In this document: positions 56,650 through 64,000 of the stretch, in pieces
Numbering within the stretch: the first letter of the stretch is position 1
How the letters are laid out: each line of letters opens with the position of its first letter
DNA from: Ferribacterium limneticum
Lineage (GTDB): Bacteria; Pseudomonadota; Gammaproteobacteria; Burkholderiales; Rhodocyclaceae
Direction of reading: 5' to 3'
Assembly: GCF_020510625.1 (NCBI RefSeq)
Contig: NZ_CP075191.1
Location: forward strand, 720,001 to 784,000
DNA length: 64,000 nucleotides
Notes under the pieces: model-generated
The model's input: the letters and a program-made list of their open reading frames with translations, nothing else
What the model was told of the DNA's origin: nothing
Database searches by the model: none
Translations under genes and position numbers: made by a program

Positions 56650-59600
56650 ATGGCTCAATCCTTCAATAAGAACGCTCGTCCGCAGCGTGATGAAACCACT
56701 AGCATTACCCTGACAACTGATGCGCGCCGATTGCTCGGCCTGCGGCGCGAATTGCAGCGTGCAGCAGGAGAGCGGCGCGAAAAAATCGAGGCTGATTTGG
56801 CGGCTGCGCTGGCTCAGTCGCAGGCAGCCGTCGAGGCGCGGCGCGCCAAGTTGCCGAAGCCGGAATTCCAGGCTGATCTGCCGGTCAATGAACGCCGGGC
56901 CGACATTGCTGAACTGATTGCCAACAACCAGGTGGTGATCGTTTGCGGCGAAACCGGCTCAGGCAAGACGACGCAGTTGCCCAAGATTTGTCTCGATCTC
57001 GGCATTGGGTCGCGCGGGCTGATCGGCCATACCCAGCCGCGCCGGCTGGCCGCCCGTTCGGTAGCCACCCGGCTGGCACAGGAACTCAAGACGCAGGTCG
57101 GCGCCGGGGTGGGGGTCAAGATCCGCTTCCACGACAAATCGACTTCCGAGAGCTGGGTCAAGCTGATGACCGACGGCATCCTGCTCGCCGAGTCGCAGTC
57201 CGATCCGTATTTGAACGCCTACGAGGCGATCATCATCGACGAGGCGCACGAGCGCAGCCTGAACATCGATTTCCTGCTCGGCTACCTGAAGCAGTTGCTG
57301 CCCAAGCGCCCGGACCTGAAGCTGATCATCACTTCGGCGACCATCGACGCCGAGCGCTTCTCGCAGCACTTCAGCGCCCATGGCAAGCCGGCGCCGGTGA
57401 TCGAGGTTTCCGGCCGGCTGTTCCCGGTCGAGGTGCGCTACCGGCCGGTCGAGGATATCGACAAGAAGGACGATGAGCGCGATCTGTACGACGCCATTGT
57501 CGATGCGGCCGATGAACTGTCGCGGCTGGGTAGTGGCGACATCCTGGTCTTCCTGCCCGGCGAGCGGGAAATCCGCGAGGCGGCGGAAGCGCTGCGCAAG
57601 CATGCGCTGGCCCGGCCGGGCTTGAGCAGCGCCCACGCGCCGGAAATCCTGCCGCTGTTCTCGCGCCTGTCGGCCGGCGATCAGGACCGCATCTTCAAGC
57701 CCTCGGGCGGCCAGCGGCGCATCGTGCTGGCGACCAACGTGGCCGAAACCTCGCTGACCGTGCCTGGCATCCGCTACGTGATCGACACCGGGCTGGCCCG
57801 GGTCAAGCGCTACTCCTACCGCAACAAGGTCGAGCAGTTGCAGGTCGAACCTATCTCACAGGCAGCGGCGCGGCAGCGGGCCGGTCGTTGCGGCCGGGTC
57901 GCCGCCGGCGTCTGTGTGCGGTTGTACGACGAGGCGGATTTCAACGCCCGCCCGCCCTTCACCGATCCGGAAATCCTGCGTTCCTCGCTGGCCGGCGTCA
58001 TCCTGCGCATGAAGTCGCTGAAGCTGACCGACGTCGAGAGCTTCCCGTTCATCGAGCCGCCGCCGGCCAAGGCGATCAGCGACGGCTACGCGCTGTTGCA
58101 GGAACTCGGCGCGTTGGACGACGAGGATGGCCAGAGCAGCCGCCTGACCAAGGTCGGTGACGCGCTGGCCAAGCTGCCGCTCGATCCGCGCATCGGCCGC
58201 ATGCTGGTTGCCGCTCGCGATCTAGGCTGCCTGAAGGAAGTGCTGATCATCGCAGCCGGCCTGTCCACGCAGGACCCGCGCGAAAGGCCGCAGGAGCGTC
58301 AGCAGGCTGCCGACGAAAAGCACAAGCTGTTCGCCGACGAGAAGTCCGAATTCCTCAGCTGGGTGAAGCTCTGGGCCTGGTTCCAGAATGCCGTCGAGCA
58401 CAAGAAATCAAACAAGCAGCTGATCGACAATTGCCATGCCCATTTCCTGTCCTACCTGCGCCTGCGCGAATGGCGCGAGGTGCATGGGCAACTGCATGCG
58501 ATGGTGGCGGAGTTGGGGTGGATCAAAAGCGGGGAAGATAGCTCCCTCGCCCCCGCCAAGGGGGAGAGGGCTGGGGAGAGGGGGGCTGCGCTTGATGCTA
58601 AGGTTGCCCCTCTAGCCCCTCTCCCCCAGCCCCTCTCCCCGCAGGCGGGGCGAGGGGAGTATTCCTACGATGCTATCCACATGGCCTTGCTCACCGGCCT
58701 GCTCGGCAACATCGGCTGCAAGTCGGATGAGTCCGGCTATTACCTCGGCGCGCGCGGTATCCGCTACCTGATTCACCCGTCGTCGCCGCTGCAGAAGAAG
58801 GCCGGCAAGTGGATCATGGCGGCCGAGATCACCGAGACGACACGCCTGTTCGGCCGCTGTGTGGCCCGCATCGAAGCGGACTGGATCGAGAAAGTGGGCG
58901 CTCACCTTATCAAACGCCAGTACTTCGATCCGCACTGGGAAAAGAAGTCGATGCAGGTCGCCGGCTGGGAGCGCACGACTCTCTATGGCATCGTGATCAA
59001 CCCCAAGCGGCGCATCCATTACGGCCCGCTGGCCCCGGCCGAGGCGCGCGAAATCTTCATACGCCAGGGCCTGGTCGGCGAGGAAATCGACGAGAGCTTC
59101 GCCAAGCGCTGGCCCTTCTTTCAGCACAACCAGAAGCAGATCCGCGACATCGAGAAGATCGAGCACAAGCAGCGCCGCCAGGACGTGCTGGTCGACGACG
59201 AGCTGATCTTCGGCTTCTACGACCACATCATCCCCGAAGGCATCCACAACGGTGCCACCTTCGACCATTGGCGCAAGACCGCCGAGCAGGAAAACGCCAA
59301 GCTGCTGTTCCTGGCCAAGGACGATCTGATGCGCCACTCGGCGGCAGGGGTCACCACCGAGGCCTTCCCGCATCACATCAAGGTCGGTGGCGTCGAGTAC
59401 GGGCTGAGCTACCATTTCGAGCCGGGCTCGCCGCGCGATGGCGTGACGCTGACGCTGCCGCTGGCGCAGTTGAACCAGATCCCGGTGCTGCGCATGGAAT
59501 GGCTGGTGCCGGGACTGCTCAAGGAAAAGCTGGTCCAGCTGATCAAGACGCTGCCGCAGAAGATCCGCGCCAAGCTGGTGCCGGTGCCGGAATTCGTCGA

Positions 59601-60747
59601 CGAGTTCATTGCCACCTCCGCCGGTAACGACAAGAAGATGAACCAGGGGCTGATCCCGCCGCTGATTGATTACATCCTCGAAGCGCGCGGCCTGAATGCC
59701 CGCGGCTGGGCGGTAACGCCGGACGCCTTCCGGCCCGATGCGCTGCCGCAGCATTTCTCGATGAACTACAAGCTGATCGACGAACACGGCCGCCAGCTCG
59801 ACATGAACCGTAGTCTGCTGGCTTTGCGGGGCGAGTGGGGCAAGGAGGCCAAGGAAGAGTTTGCCGATCTGCACGAAACGCCTTCCGAATACACGCAACT
59901 GACCGACTGGACCTTCGGCGAACTGCCGGAGTTGATGGAAGTGCCTGTCGGCAAGCAGACGGTGATCGGCTATCCGGCGCTCTCCGATGAGGGTGAAACG
60001 GTCAGCCTGAAGGTTTTCGATTCGGCCGAGGAAGCTGCCGAGACGCATCGAAAGGGGCTGGCCCGCCTGTTCATGCTGCAGTTCAAGGAGCAGGTGAAAT
60101 ACTTCGACAAGAACGTGCCGGGCATGAGTCAGATGGGTATGCAGTACATGGCGCTGGGCAGCACCGACGAACTGAAGCGCCAACTGGTCGACCTGAGTTT
60201 CGAGCGCGCCTGCCTGACCGAGCCGTTGCCGACCACGCCGGAGGCCTTCAAGGCGCGCTGTGCCGAAGCCAAGGCCCGGCTGGGGCTGATCATGCAGGAG
60301 GTTTGCCGCATGGTTGGCACGGTGCTGACTGAATGGCAGGCGGTGACCAAGAAGCTGCCTGCTTTCAAGGCCCATGCCGCGGCGCTGGCCGACATCGAGG
60401 CGCAACTGAAGCGCCTGCTTGGCAAGAACTTCGTCGTTGATACGCCTTTCGAACGCCTGCAACATTACCCGCGTTACCTGAAGGCCATCGTCGTCCGCCT
60501 CGACAAGCTGAAGGCCAATCCGGCCCGCGATGCCCAGCTGATGGCCGAATACGGCACGCTATGGACCAACTACGAACGCCGCGCCATCCAGCTGGCCAAG
60601 CTGGGCACGCTGGATCCACAGATCGAGCAGTTCCGCTGGCTGCTGGAAGAGTTGCGCGTTGGTTTGTACGCTCAGGAGTTGCGGACGCCGGTGCCGGTTT
60701 CCACCAAGCGGCTGCAGAAACAATGGGAGGGGATCAAGAATGGGTAA
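56650..60747 (+). CDS. hrpA: ATP-dependent RNA helicase HrpA (with in-frame repeat insertion)
   Basis: DEAH-box helicase of 1365 residues, about 60 longer than usual. Walker A GETGSGKTTQ at 100-109, DEAH at 197-200, then SAT and the other helicase motifs, with the DUF3418 C-terminal half. Between roughly residues 630 and 670 (DSSLAPAKGERAGERG to QPLSPQAGRGEYS) an about 115-bp palindromic repeat is translated in frame. It sits in the stretch just before YDAIHMALLTGLLGNIG, which is conserved. The enzyme resolves stalled ribosomes in E. coli. Confidence 0.95.
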   Translation: MAQSFNKNARPQRDETTSITLTTDARRLLGLRRELQRAAGERREKIEADLAAALAQSQAAVEARRAKLPKPEFQADLPVNERRADIAELIANNQVVIVCGETGSGKTTQLPKICLDLGIGSRGLIGHTQPRRLAARSVATRLAQELKTQVGAGVGVKIRFHDKSTSESWVKLMTDGILLAESQSDPYLNAYEAIIIDEAHERSLNIDFLLGYLKQLLPKRPDLKLIITSATIDAERFSQHFSAHGKPAPVIEVSGRLFPVEVRYRPVEDIDKKDDERDLYDAIVDAADELSRLGSGDILVFLPGEREIREAAEALRKHALARPGLSSAHAPEILPLFSRLSAGDQDRIFKPSGGQRRIVLATNVAETSLTVPGIRYVIDTGLARVKRYSYRNKVEQLQVEPISQAAARQRAGRCGRVAAGVCVRLYDEADFNARPPFTDPEILRSSLAGVILRMKSLKLTDVESFPFIEPPPAKAISDGYALLQELGALDDEDGQSSRLTKVGDALAKLPLDPRIGRMLVAARDLGCLKEVLIIAAGLSTQDPRERPQERQQAADEKHKLFADEKSEFLSWVKLWAWFQNAVEHKKSNKQLIDNCHAHFLSYLRLREWREVHGQLHAMVAELGWIKSGEDSSLAPAKGERAGERGAALDAKVAPLAPLPQPLSPQAGRGEYSYDAIHMALLTGLLGNIGCKSDESGYYLGARGIRYLIHPSSPLQKKAGKWIMAAEITETTRLFGRCVARIEADWIEKVGAHLIKRQYFDPHWEKKSMQVAGWERTTLYGIVINPKRRIHYGPLAPAEAREIFIRQGLVGEEIDESFAKRWPFFQHNQKQIRDIEKIEHKQRRQDVLVDDELIFGFYDHIIPEGIHNGATFDHWRKTAEQENAKLLFLAKDDLMRHSAAGVTTEAFPHHIKVGGVEYGLSYHFEPGSPRDGVTLTLPLAQLNQIPVLRMEWLVPGLLKEKLVQLIKTLPQKIRAKLVPVPEFVDEFIATSAGNDKKMNQGLIPPLIDYILEARGLNARGWAVTPDAFRPDALPQHFSMNYKLIDEHGRQLDMNRSLLALRGEWGKEAKEEFADLHETPSEYTQLTDWTFGELPELMEVPVGKQTVIGYPALSDEGETVSLKVFDSAEEAAETHRKGLARLFMLQFKEQVKYFDKNVPGMSQMGMQYMALGSTDELKRQLVDLSFERACLTEPLPTTPEAFKARCAEAKARLGLIMQEVCRMVGTVLTEWQAVTKKLPAFKAHAAALADIEAQLKRLLGKNFVVDTPFERLQHYPRYLKAIVVRLDKLKANPARDAQLMAEYGTLWTNYERRAIQLAKLGTLDPQIEQFRWLLEELRVGLYAQELRTPVPVSTKRLQKQWEGIKNG
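58544..58658. repeat. Palindromic repeat element inserted in frame in hrpA
   Basis: Two inverted copies of a G/C-rich unit (CCCTCGCCCC...AGGGG and its near reverse complement, with a CCCAGCCCCTCTCC core) separated by about 28 bases. Encodes the GERAGERG-type residues known from dispersed palindromes. Total length about 115 bases, a multiple that keeps the reading frame open. Confidence 0.75.
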
Positions 60748-60756
60748 CTACCGTGG

Positions 60757-60853
60757 CGTCATTCCCGCGAAAGCGGGAATCCAGCGCAGCTCAAAGTCTT
60801 GGATTCCCCCCTGCGCCCCGCAGGAAGTGCCCTCGGGGTGCGCGGGAATGACG
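60757..60853. repeat. 97-bp repeat with perfect 13-bp terminal inverted repeats
   Basis: Ends are CGTCATTCCCGCG (60757-60769) and its complement CGCGGGAATGACG (60841-60853). The left end includes ATTCCC-N8-GGGAAT, the pattern of neisserial dRS3 elements. Internal GGGAATCCA / TGGATTCCC copies add a second inverted repeat. It fills the gap between hrpA and the EI24 gene. No coding content. Confidence 0.75.
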
Positions 60854-60864
60854 GAGTCCGCATC

Positions 60865-61599
60865 ATGAATGAGGTCATGCTCTCCTTGGCGCGCACCTTC
60901 GCCAACCTGAAAAGCGGCAAGGTCTGGCTCTATGTGCTGACCCCGGCCTTGTTCTCGCTGCTGCTATCGGTCGGCTTGGCCATCTGGGCACTGGGCTGGG
61001 TGGTGCAGCAGATGATGGCCTACCCGCCGATGACCTTGCTCGTCGGCTGGGGGCTGGTCTGGCTGGCCCACATCCTGGCCTATCTGGGCGGCTGGATGGC
61101 CATCTTCGCCATTGCCTACCTGACGGCCTCGCTGCTGGCAGCCATCGTGATCATGCCGCTGATGCTCAAGCACCTGTCCGATACCGAATATCGTGATGTG
61201 GCAGCAATGGGCAAGGACAGCTTTGTCGCTGCGGCAATGAACAGCGTGCTTGCCTCGGTGATCTTCATCGTCGCTTGGTTGCTGACCATCCCGCTCTGGC
61301 TGATCCCCGGCTTCTCGCTGCTCATCCCGCTGCTGCTGATGGGCTGGCTGAATCGCCGCACCTTTGCCTACGATGCACTGTCGATGCACGCCACCGCAGG
61401 CGAATGGCAGGAAATCCGGACGCGGCAGAAAGCGCCGCTGTTCATGCTTGGCCTTACCATGGCGCTGCTCGCCCACGTGCCGGTCATCGGCCTGCTGGTG
61501 CCGGCGCTGGCCGCGCTATCATTCGTTCATTACGGGCTGGAAGCCCTGCGCCGCTCGCGGGGTGGCGCCATCGTGACCATTGAAGGAGAACGTGTATGA
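60865..61599 (+). CDS. EI24/CysZ-like membrane protein
   Basis: 244 residues from ATG 60865, with about five membrane helices, in the EI24/CysZ-like fold. Stretches WGLVWLAHILAYLGGWMAIFAIAYLTAS and LLMGWLNRRTFAYDALSMHA are typical. CysZ homologs move sulfate; for this relative, substrate is unknown. A start at 60799 would include repeat sequence. It overlaps the CinA-type gene by four bases (ATGA). Confidence 0.82.
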   Translation: MNEVMLSLARTFANLKSGKVWLYVLTPALFSLLLSVGLAIWALGWVVQQMMAYPPMTLLVGWGLVWLAHILAYLGGWMAIFAIAYLTASLLAAIVIMPLMLKHLSDTEYRDVAAMGKDSFVAAAMNSVLASVIFIVAWLLTIPLWLIPGFSLLIPLLLMGWLNRRTFAYDALSMHATAGEWQEIRTRQKAPLFMLGLTMALLAHVPVIGLLVPALAALSFVHYGLEALRRSRGGAIVTIEGERV

Positions 61600-62360
61600 G
61601 CCGCACCTTTGGCGCCATCATCATCGGCGACGAGATTCTGTCGGGGAAACGGCAGGACAAGCACTTCGCCAAAATTGCCGAAATGCTCGGCCAGCGCGGC
61701 TTGCGCCTGAGCTGGGTCGAATATCTGGGCGATGACCGCGAGCGCCTCGCCGCTACCTTCAAACGCACAATGGCGGCCGGCGATGTGGTGTTTTCCTGTG
61801 GTGGCATCGGCAACACGCCGGATGACCACACGCGGCAGGCGGTGGCCGCAGCGCTTGGCGTCGATCTCGAACTGCACCCGGCAGGCTTCGAGGAACTGAA
61901 GGTCCGCTTCGCCGGTGAAGAGATCACCGACAAGCGCAAGTTGCTGGTCACCTTCCCGGCTGGTGTGCAGATCATCCCCAACCCGTTCAATCGCATTCCG
62001 GGTTTCATGGCCAACGACCATTACTTCGTGCCCGGCTTCCCGCAGATGGCGCACCCGATGATCGAATGGGCGCTCGATACCTTCTACAAGGATCAGTTCA
62101 AGGCAGTCGATGGCATGGTGGAAAAAGCCTTCCTGCTGACTGGCCCGACGGCCTACGAAAGCGCGCTGCTCGATCTGATGGAGCGCATCGTGGCTGATTA
62201 CCCGACGTTGCGCCTGTTCTCGCTGCCGTCGCTGGTTGGCAAGGAGCGCAAGCACCTGGAGCTGGGGGTCGAAGGCTCTCCGGAACTGGTCGACAAGGCG
62301 ATGGAAGAGATTCGCGTCGAGGTCGAGAAGCGCGGTATCACTTGGGTCTGGCGCCCGTGA
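61596..62360 (+). CDS. CinA-type molybdopterin-binding (MoaB/MogA-fold) protein
   Basis: 254 residues, only the N-terminal MoCF-like domain of CinA; the deamidase half is missing. Motifs AIIIGDEILSGKRQDKH and SCGGIGNTPDDHTRQAVAAALG are conserved. Known as 'competence/damage-inducible protein A' by name, but a nucleotide-pyrophosphatase (ADP-ribose/NAD recycling) activity is known for CinA proteins. Cotranslated with the EI24 gene. Confidence 0.88.
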   Translation: MSRTFGAIIIGDEILSGKRQDKHFAKIAEMLGQRGLRLSWVEYLGDDRERLAATFKRTMAAGDVVFSCGGIGNTPDDHTRQAVAAALGVDLELHPAGFEELKVRFAGEEITDKRKLLVTFPAGVQIIPNPFNRIPGFMANDHYFVPGFPQMAHPMIEWALDTFYKDQFKAVDGMVEKAFLLTGPTAYESALLDLMERIVADYPTLRLFSLPSLVGKERKHLELGVEGSPELVDKAMEEIRVEVEKRGITWVWRP

Positions 62361-62390
62361 TATAACCGCCCTCACCAGAGGAAGGATGTA

Positions 62391-62419
62391 AAAAAACCGC
62401 GATTTTGTCGCGGTTTTTT
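62391..62419. terminator. Bidirectional terminator between the CinA-type gene and phasin
   Basis: Stem AAAAAACCGCGA / TCGCGGTTTTTT with a short TTTTG loop, between convergent genes. Confidence 0.88.
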
Positions 62420-62456
62420 TGTGGCCGTTGAGCGGCCGAAAGCAGAGGCGCCGGAA

Positions 62457-63050
62457 TTACTTGGCGGTCGACTTCTTGGCAGCAGCAGCGGTTGCGCTGG
62501 TCTTGGCCGGTGCCTTGGTGGCAACTGCCTTGACGCCAGTTGCCTTGGTGGCGGACTGGACGTTGGCTTCGGCGATCTCGGCCAACTGGCGGGTCACCGA
62601 ATTGAGGCTTTCGAAAGCCTGGGTCGAGGCATTGATCACAGAGTTCATGGCAGCGGCAAACACGTCGCCGCCAACCGGTGCAGCAGCGGTGGCCTTCTGG
62701 ACGGCGCTGGTTGCATCCTTGGTCAGCTTGCCGTATTGGGCTTCGATCACCGAGGTCAGTTCTTTTTGCACATCGGTCGTCAGTTCATAGACGCTGCGCG
62801 AGTATTCGACCAGCTTTTCCAGGTTCGGCTGGGCCAGGTCGGCGTTGAGTTTGGCAACGGCGGCGGGGTCCTTGGCTGCCAGCAATTGCTGGGAGTTGGC
62901 GACGGAGTTGTTGAAGAATTCGCGGGATGCGGCGACGTTCAATGCGGTCAGGCGCTCGACGCTGTTGAAGGCGGTGCGCAGCAGGGCCAGCAGAACTTCA
63001 GCGTTGGCTTTTTGGGCGGCGGCCAGTTGTTCGATATTCGGGTTGCTCAT
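62457..63050 (-). CDS. Phasin family protein with Ala/Lys-rich C-terminal tail
   Basis: 197 residues: phasin domain (1-150: NIEQLAAAQKANAEVLLALLRTAF, TSVIEAQYGKLTKDATS) and a tail from about 165 with TKATGVKAV, KAPAKTSATAAAAKKSTAK. Phasins coat polyhydroxybutyrate granules. The Lys/Ala/Pro tail resembles histone-H1-like or PhaM-type DNA-binding tails and could tether granules to the nucleoid. Lies 79 bases downstream of the other phasin, past a hairpin. Confidence 0.88.
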   Translation of the reverse strand: MSNPNIEQLAAAQKANAEVLLALLRTAFNSVERLTALNVAASREFFNNSVANSQQLLAAKDPAAVAKLNADLAQPNLEKLVEYSRSVYELTTDVQKELTSVIEAQYGKLTKDATSAVQKATAAAPVGGDVFAAAMNSVINASTQAFESLNSVTRQLAEIAEANVQSATKATGVKAVATKAPAKTSATAAAAKKSTAK

Positions 63051-63091
63051 CTTTTTCTCCTCGAGATTGGTGGGGACAGCGGATGAAACAA

Positions 63092-63115
63092 ATACCCCCG
63101 CCGAAGCGGGGGTAT
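63092..63115 (-). terminator. Hairpin/partial terminator between the two phasin genes
   Basis: Stem ATACCCCCGC / GCGGGGGTAT, 10 perfect pairs with a 4-base CGAA loop. On the minus strand it is followed by TTGTTT, a short imperfect T-run, so readthrough into the second phasin gene is likely and could set their ratio. Confidence 0.65.
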
Positions 63116-63128
63116 GGGGTAAGGCGAA

Positions 63129-63692
63129 TTACTTGCGCTTGGAAGCGGCGGTAGAGGCGCTGACAGCCTTGACGGTGGCGTTGGTGGCAGCAGCAACATT
63201 GGCTTCGGTGATTTCAGCAACTTGCTTGGCAGCCTTGTTCAGGTTGTCGAAAGCGGAGTTGGCAGCAGCGATGGCGCTCTTGACGGCAGCAACAGCAACG
63301 TCAGAACCGGCCGGGGCAGACTTGGCAGCCTTGTCCAGCAGATCAGCAACTTGCTTCTGGAAACCGCCGAATTGGGCTTCGATGCTCTTGGACAGTTCTT
63401 CCTGAGCCTGAGCGGATATTTCATAGACGCTACGCGAGTAGGCAACAGCCTTCTCGACGTTCGGCTGGGCCAGGGAAGCCTGGATGGACAGGGCTTCCTG
63501 GGCATCCTTGGCACCCATCAGGGCCTTGGCGCCGGAGACGGAATCTTCCAGAACGGAACGGGCGGTGTTCAGGTTCAGGGCAGCGATGCGCTCGGCGGAA
63601 GCCAGGGCAGCGTTGGCAACGGACAGCAGGGAATCAACGGTTGCCTTGTTGGCAGAGGCGAATTGTTCCGGGGTGGTGAAGTTGAAAGCCAT
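63129..63692 (-). CDS. phaP: Phasin family protein
   Basis: 187 residues, nearly all helical: FNFTTPEQFASANKATVDSLLSVANAAL, ALNLNTARSVLEDSVSGAKALMGAKDAQEAL, SIEAQFGGFQKQVADLLDKAAK. Typical PhaP of Betaproteobacteria, the main protein coat of polyhydroxybutyrate granules. Strong promoter 92-120 bases upstream with two palindromic sites, and GGAGATATCCC before the ATG. Paralog of the next gene downstream, without its basic tail. Confidence 0.93.
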   Translation of the reverse strand: MAFNFTTPEQFASANKATVDSLLSVANAALASAERIAALNLNTARSVLEDSVSGAKALMGAKDAQEALSIQASLAQPNVEKAVAYSRSVYEISAQAQEELSKSIEAQFGGFQKQVADLLDKAAKSAPAGSDVAVAAVKSAIAAANSAFDNLNKAAKQVAEITEANVAAATNATVKAVSASTAASKRK

Positions 63693-63762
63693 GGGATATC
63701 TCCTGAATGAATTTGTGACGAACTGGGAAAAAACCGTTGCAGCGCGCTTTCATCAAGCAATG

Positions 63763-63775
63763 TTGCACCGCACCA
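63763..63775 (-). promoter_or_regulatory. PhbF/PhaR-type operator at the phasin transcription start
   Basis: On the minus strand, TGGTGCGGTGCAA fits the PhbF consensus TG-N-TGC-N3-GCAA exactly (consensus from memory). It sits at about +2 to +14 of the predicted transcript, a good place for a repressor that is released when polymer granules form. Confidence 0.6.
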
Positions 63776-63783
63776 TGACCTTT

Positions 63784-63811
63784 ATTATAGGGATGATTGT
63801 CATGTTGTCAA
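63784..63811 (-). promoter_or_regulatory. Strong sigma-70 promoter of the phasin gene
   Basis: Perfect -35 TTGACA (63806-63811) and -10 TATAAT (63784-63789) on the minus strand, spacer 16. The predicted start is near 63777, with a leader of about 85 bases. Confidence 0.85.
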
Positions 63812-63815
63812 CAAT

Positions 63816-63838
63816 ATTTTTGTGCAGTGCACAAAAAT
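63816..63838. promoter_or_regulatory. Palindromic operator upstream of the phasin promoter
   Basis: ATTTTTGTGC-AGT-GCACAAAAAT: perfect 10-bp arms with a 3-base spacer, centred near -50 of the phasin promoter. It shares its core with 24883-24899. Confidence 0.65.
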
Positions 63839-63925
63839 TAATTAAGCCATGAAAATCATGTGCTTGTCAGGTGCTGTGGGGCCTGTTCTGCTGCGGTTTT
63901 GCAGCAGTGCACGGCGCAAGATGCA

Positions 63926-64000
63926 CTACTGGGGTGCGGTTTGCAAATCCAGCCCGCCAGAGCCCTTGAGCTCCAGGCGTTCGCCGCGGGTGGCCGGGCG
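63926..64000 (-). CDS. C-terminal end of an unidentified protein (partial)
   Basis: The last 24 codons before a TAG stop (RPATRGERLELKGS, then GGLDLQTAPQ) in an open minus-strand frame that runs off the window. The gene lies upstream of the phasin promoter and is read in the same direction. Too short to identify. Confidence 0.35.
   Translation of the reverse strand, partial: RPATRGERLELKGSGGLDLQTAPQ

Noticed and set aside
58612..60465. 617-codon minus-strand frame opposite hrpA
   Set aside because: Antisense shadow of a confident helicase gene.

Overview
The window looks like chromosome from a GC-rich betaproteobacterium, most likely of the order Rhodocyclales (Dechloromonas/Azonexus-like). 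This rests on gene content and order: two phasins and a PhaJ-type hydratase (polyhydroxyalkanoate metabolism), a pilB-pilC-pilD cluster, ccsA divergent from ffh, aspS followed by nudB, rplM-rpsI close to a bactofilin and erpA, and rplU-rpmA-obgE-proB. No rRNA, tRNA, CRISPR array, phage or transposase gene was seen. Genes are densely packed and often overlap by a few bases.

Layout. Bases 1-8.6 kb: the end of a probable sensor kinase, msrPQ (periplasmic methionine-sulfoxide repair), HDOD and CBS signalling proteins, cytochrome c4, engB, hemB, slmA, a HAD nucleotidase, argB and an Hsp20. 8.6-18.7 kb, all on the minus strand: ccsA, a CNNM/CorC transporter, pilBCD, a zinc-ribbon protein, a DUF502 protein, aspS, then a secreted barnase/RNase Sa-type ribonuclease with its barstar inhibitor, and nudB. 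18.7-24.7 kb: ffh, a lytic transglycosylase, proS, rppH, a CNP1-like protein, coq7 and an OsmC protein. 24.7-27.8 kb: an AT-rich intergenic region with a candidate small RNA, then rplM-rpsI, a DUF6776-like protein, a bactofilin and erpA. 27.9-32.9 kb: proB, obgE, rpmA, rplU, an FKBP isomerase, a pseudouridine synthase and a PhaJ-type hydratase. 33.1-38.1 kb: a MacAB-like ABC exporter operon with two permeases, starting with a protein of unknown function. 38.3-44.5 kb: a hybrid sensor kinase, an HD-GYP response regulator, a porin and a small phosphate-binding-like protein, followed by a structured, terminator-ending segment. 44.5-52.5 kb: a RidA protein, a small secreted peptide and a compact minus-strand run: glnS, a Cys-rich protein, an MntA/HepT-type toxin-antitoxin pair, an orphan adenine DNA methyltransferase, pyrF, a zinc metallopeptidase, a thioredoxin-like protein and an M23 peptidase. 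52.5-62.4 kb: crcB, an esterase, a cold-shock/DUF1294 protein, a TrhA/hemolysin III protein, a zinc-ribbon nuclease candidate, hrpA with an in-frame palindromic insertion, an EI24 protein and a CinA-type protein. 62.4-64 kb: two phasins and the very end of another gene.

The points I find most worth following are: (1) a palindrome of the form TTTGTGC-N3-GCACAAA shared by the phasin promoter and by an apparent small-RNA gene (about 24.90-25.05 kb) that carries two CCUCC-type anti-Shine-Dalgarno stretches and its own terminator; (2) the overlapping Cys-rich/MNT/HEPN/methyltransferase cassette between glnS and pyrF; (3) a 331-residue zinc-ribbon protein with a PD-(D/E)XK-like E-x-D...E-C-K signature; (4) a multi-hairpin segment at 44.29-44.49 kb; (5) palindromic repeats that extend or interrupt coding sequences (hrpA, an ABC ATPase, engB). 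All functions are read from sequence patterns; no database search was possible.
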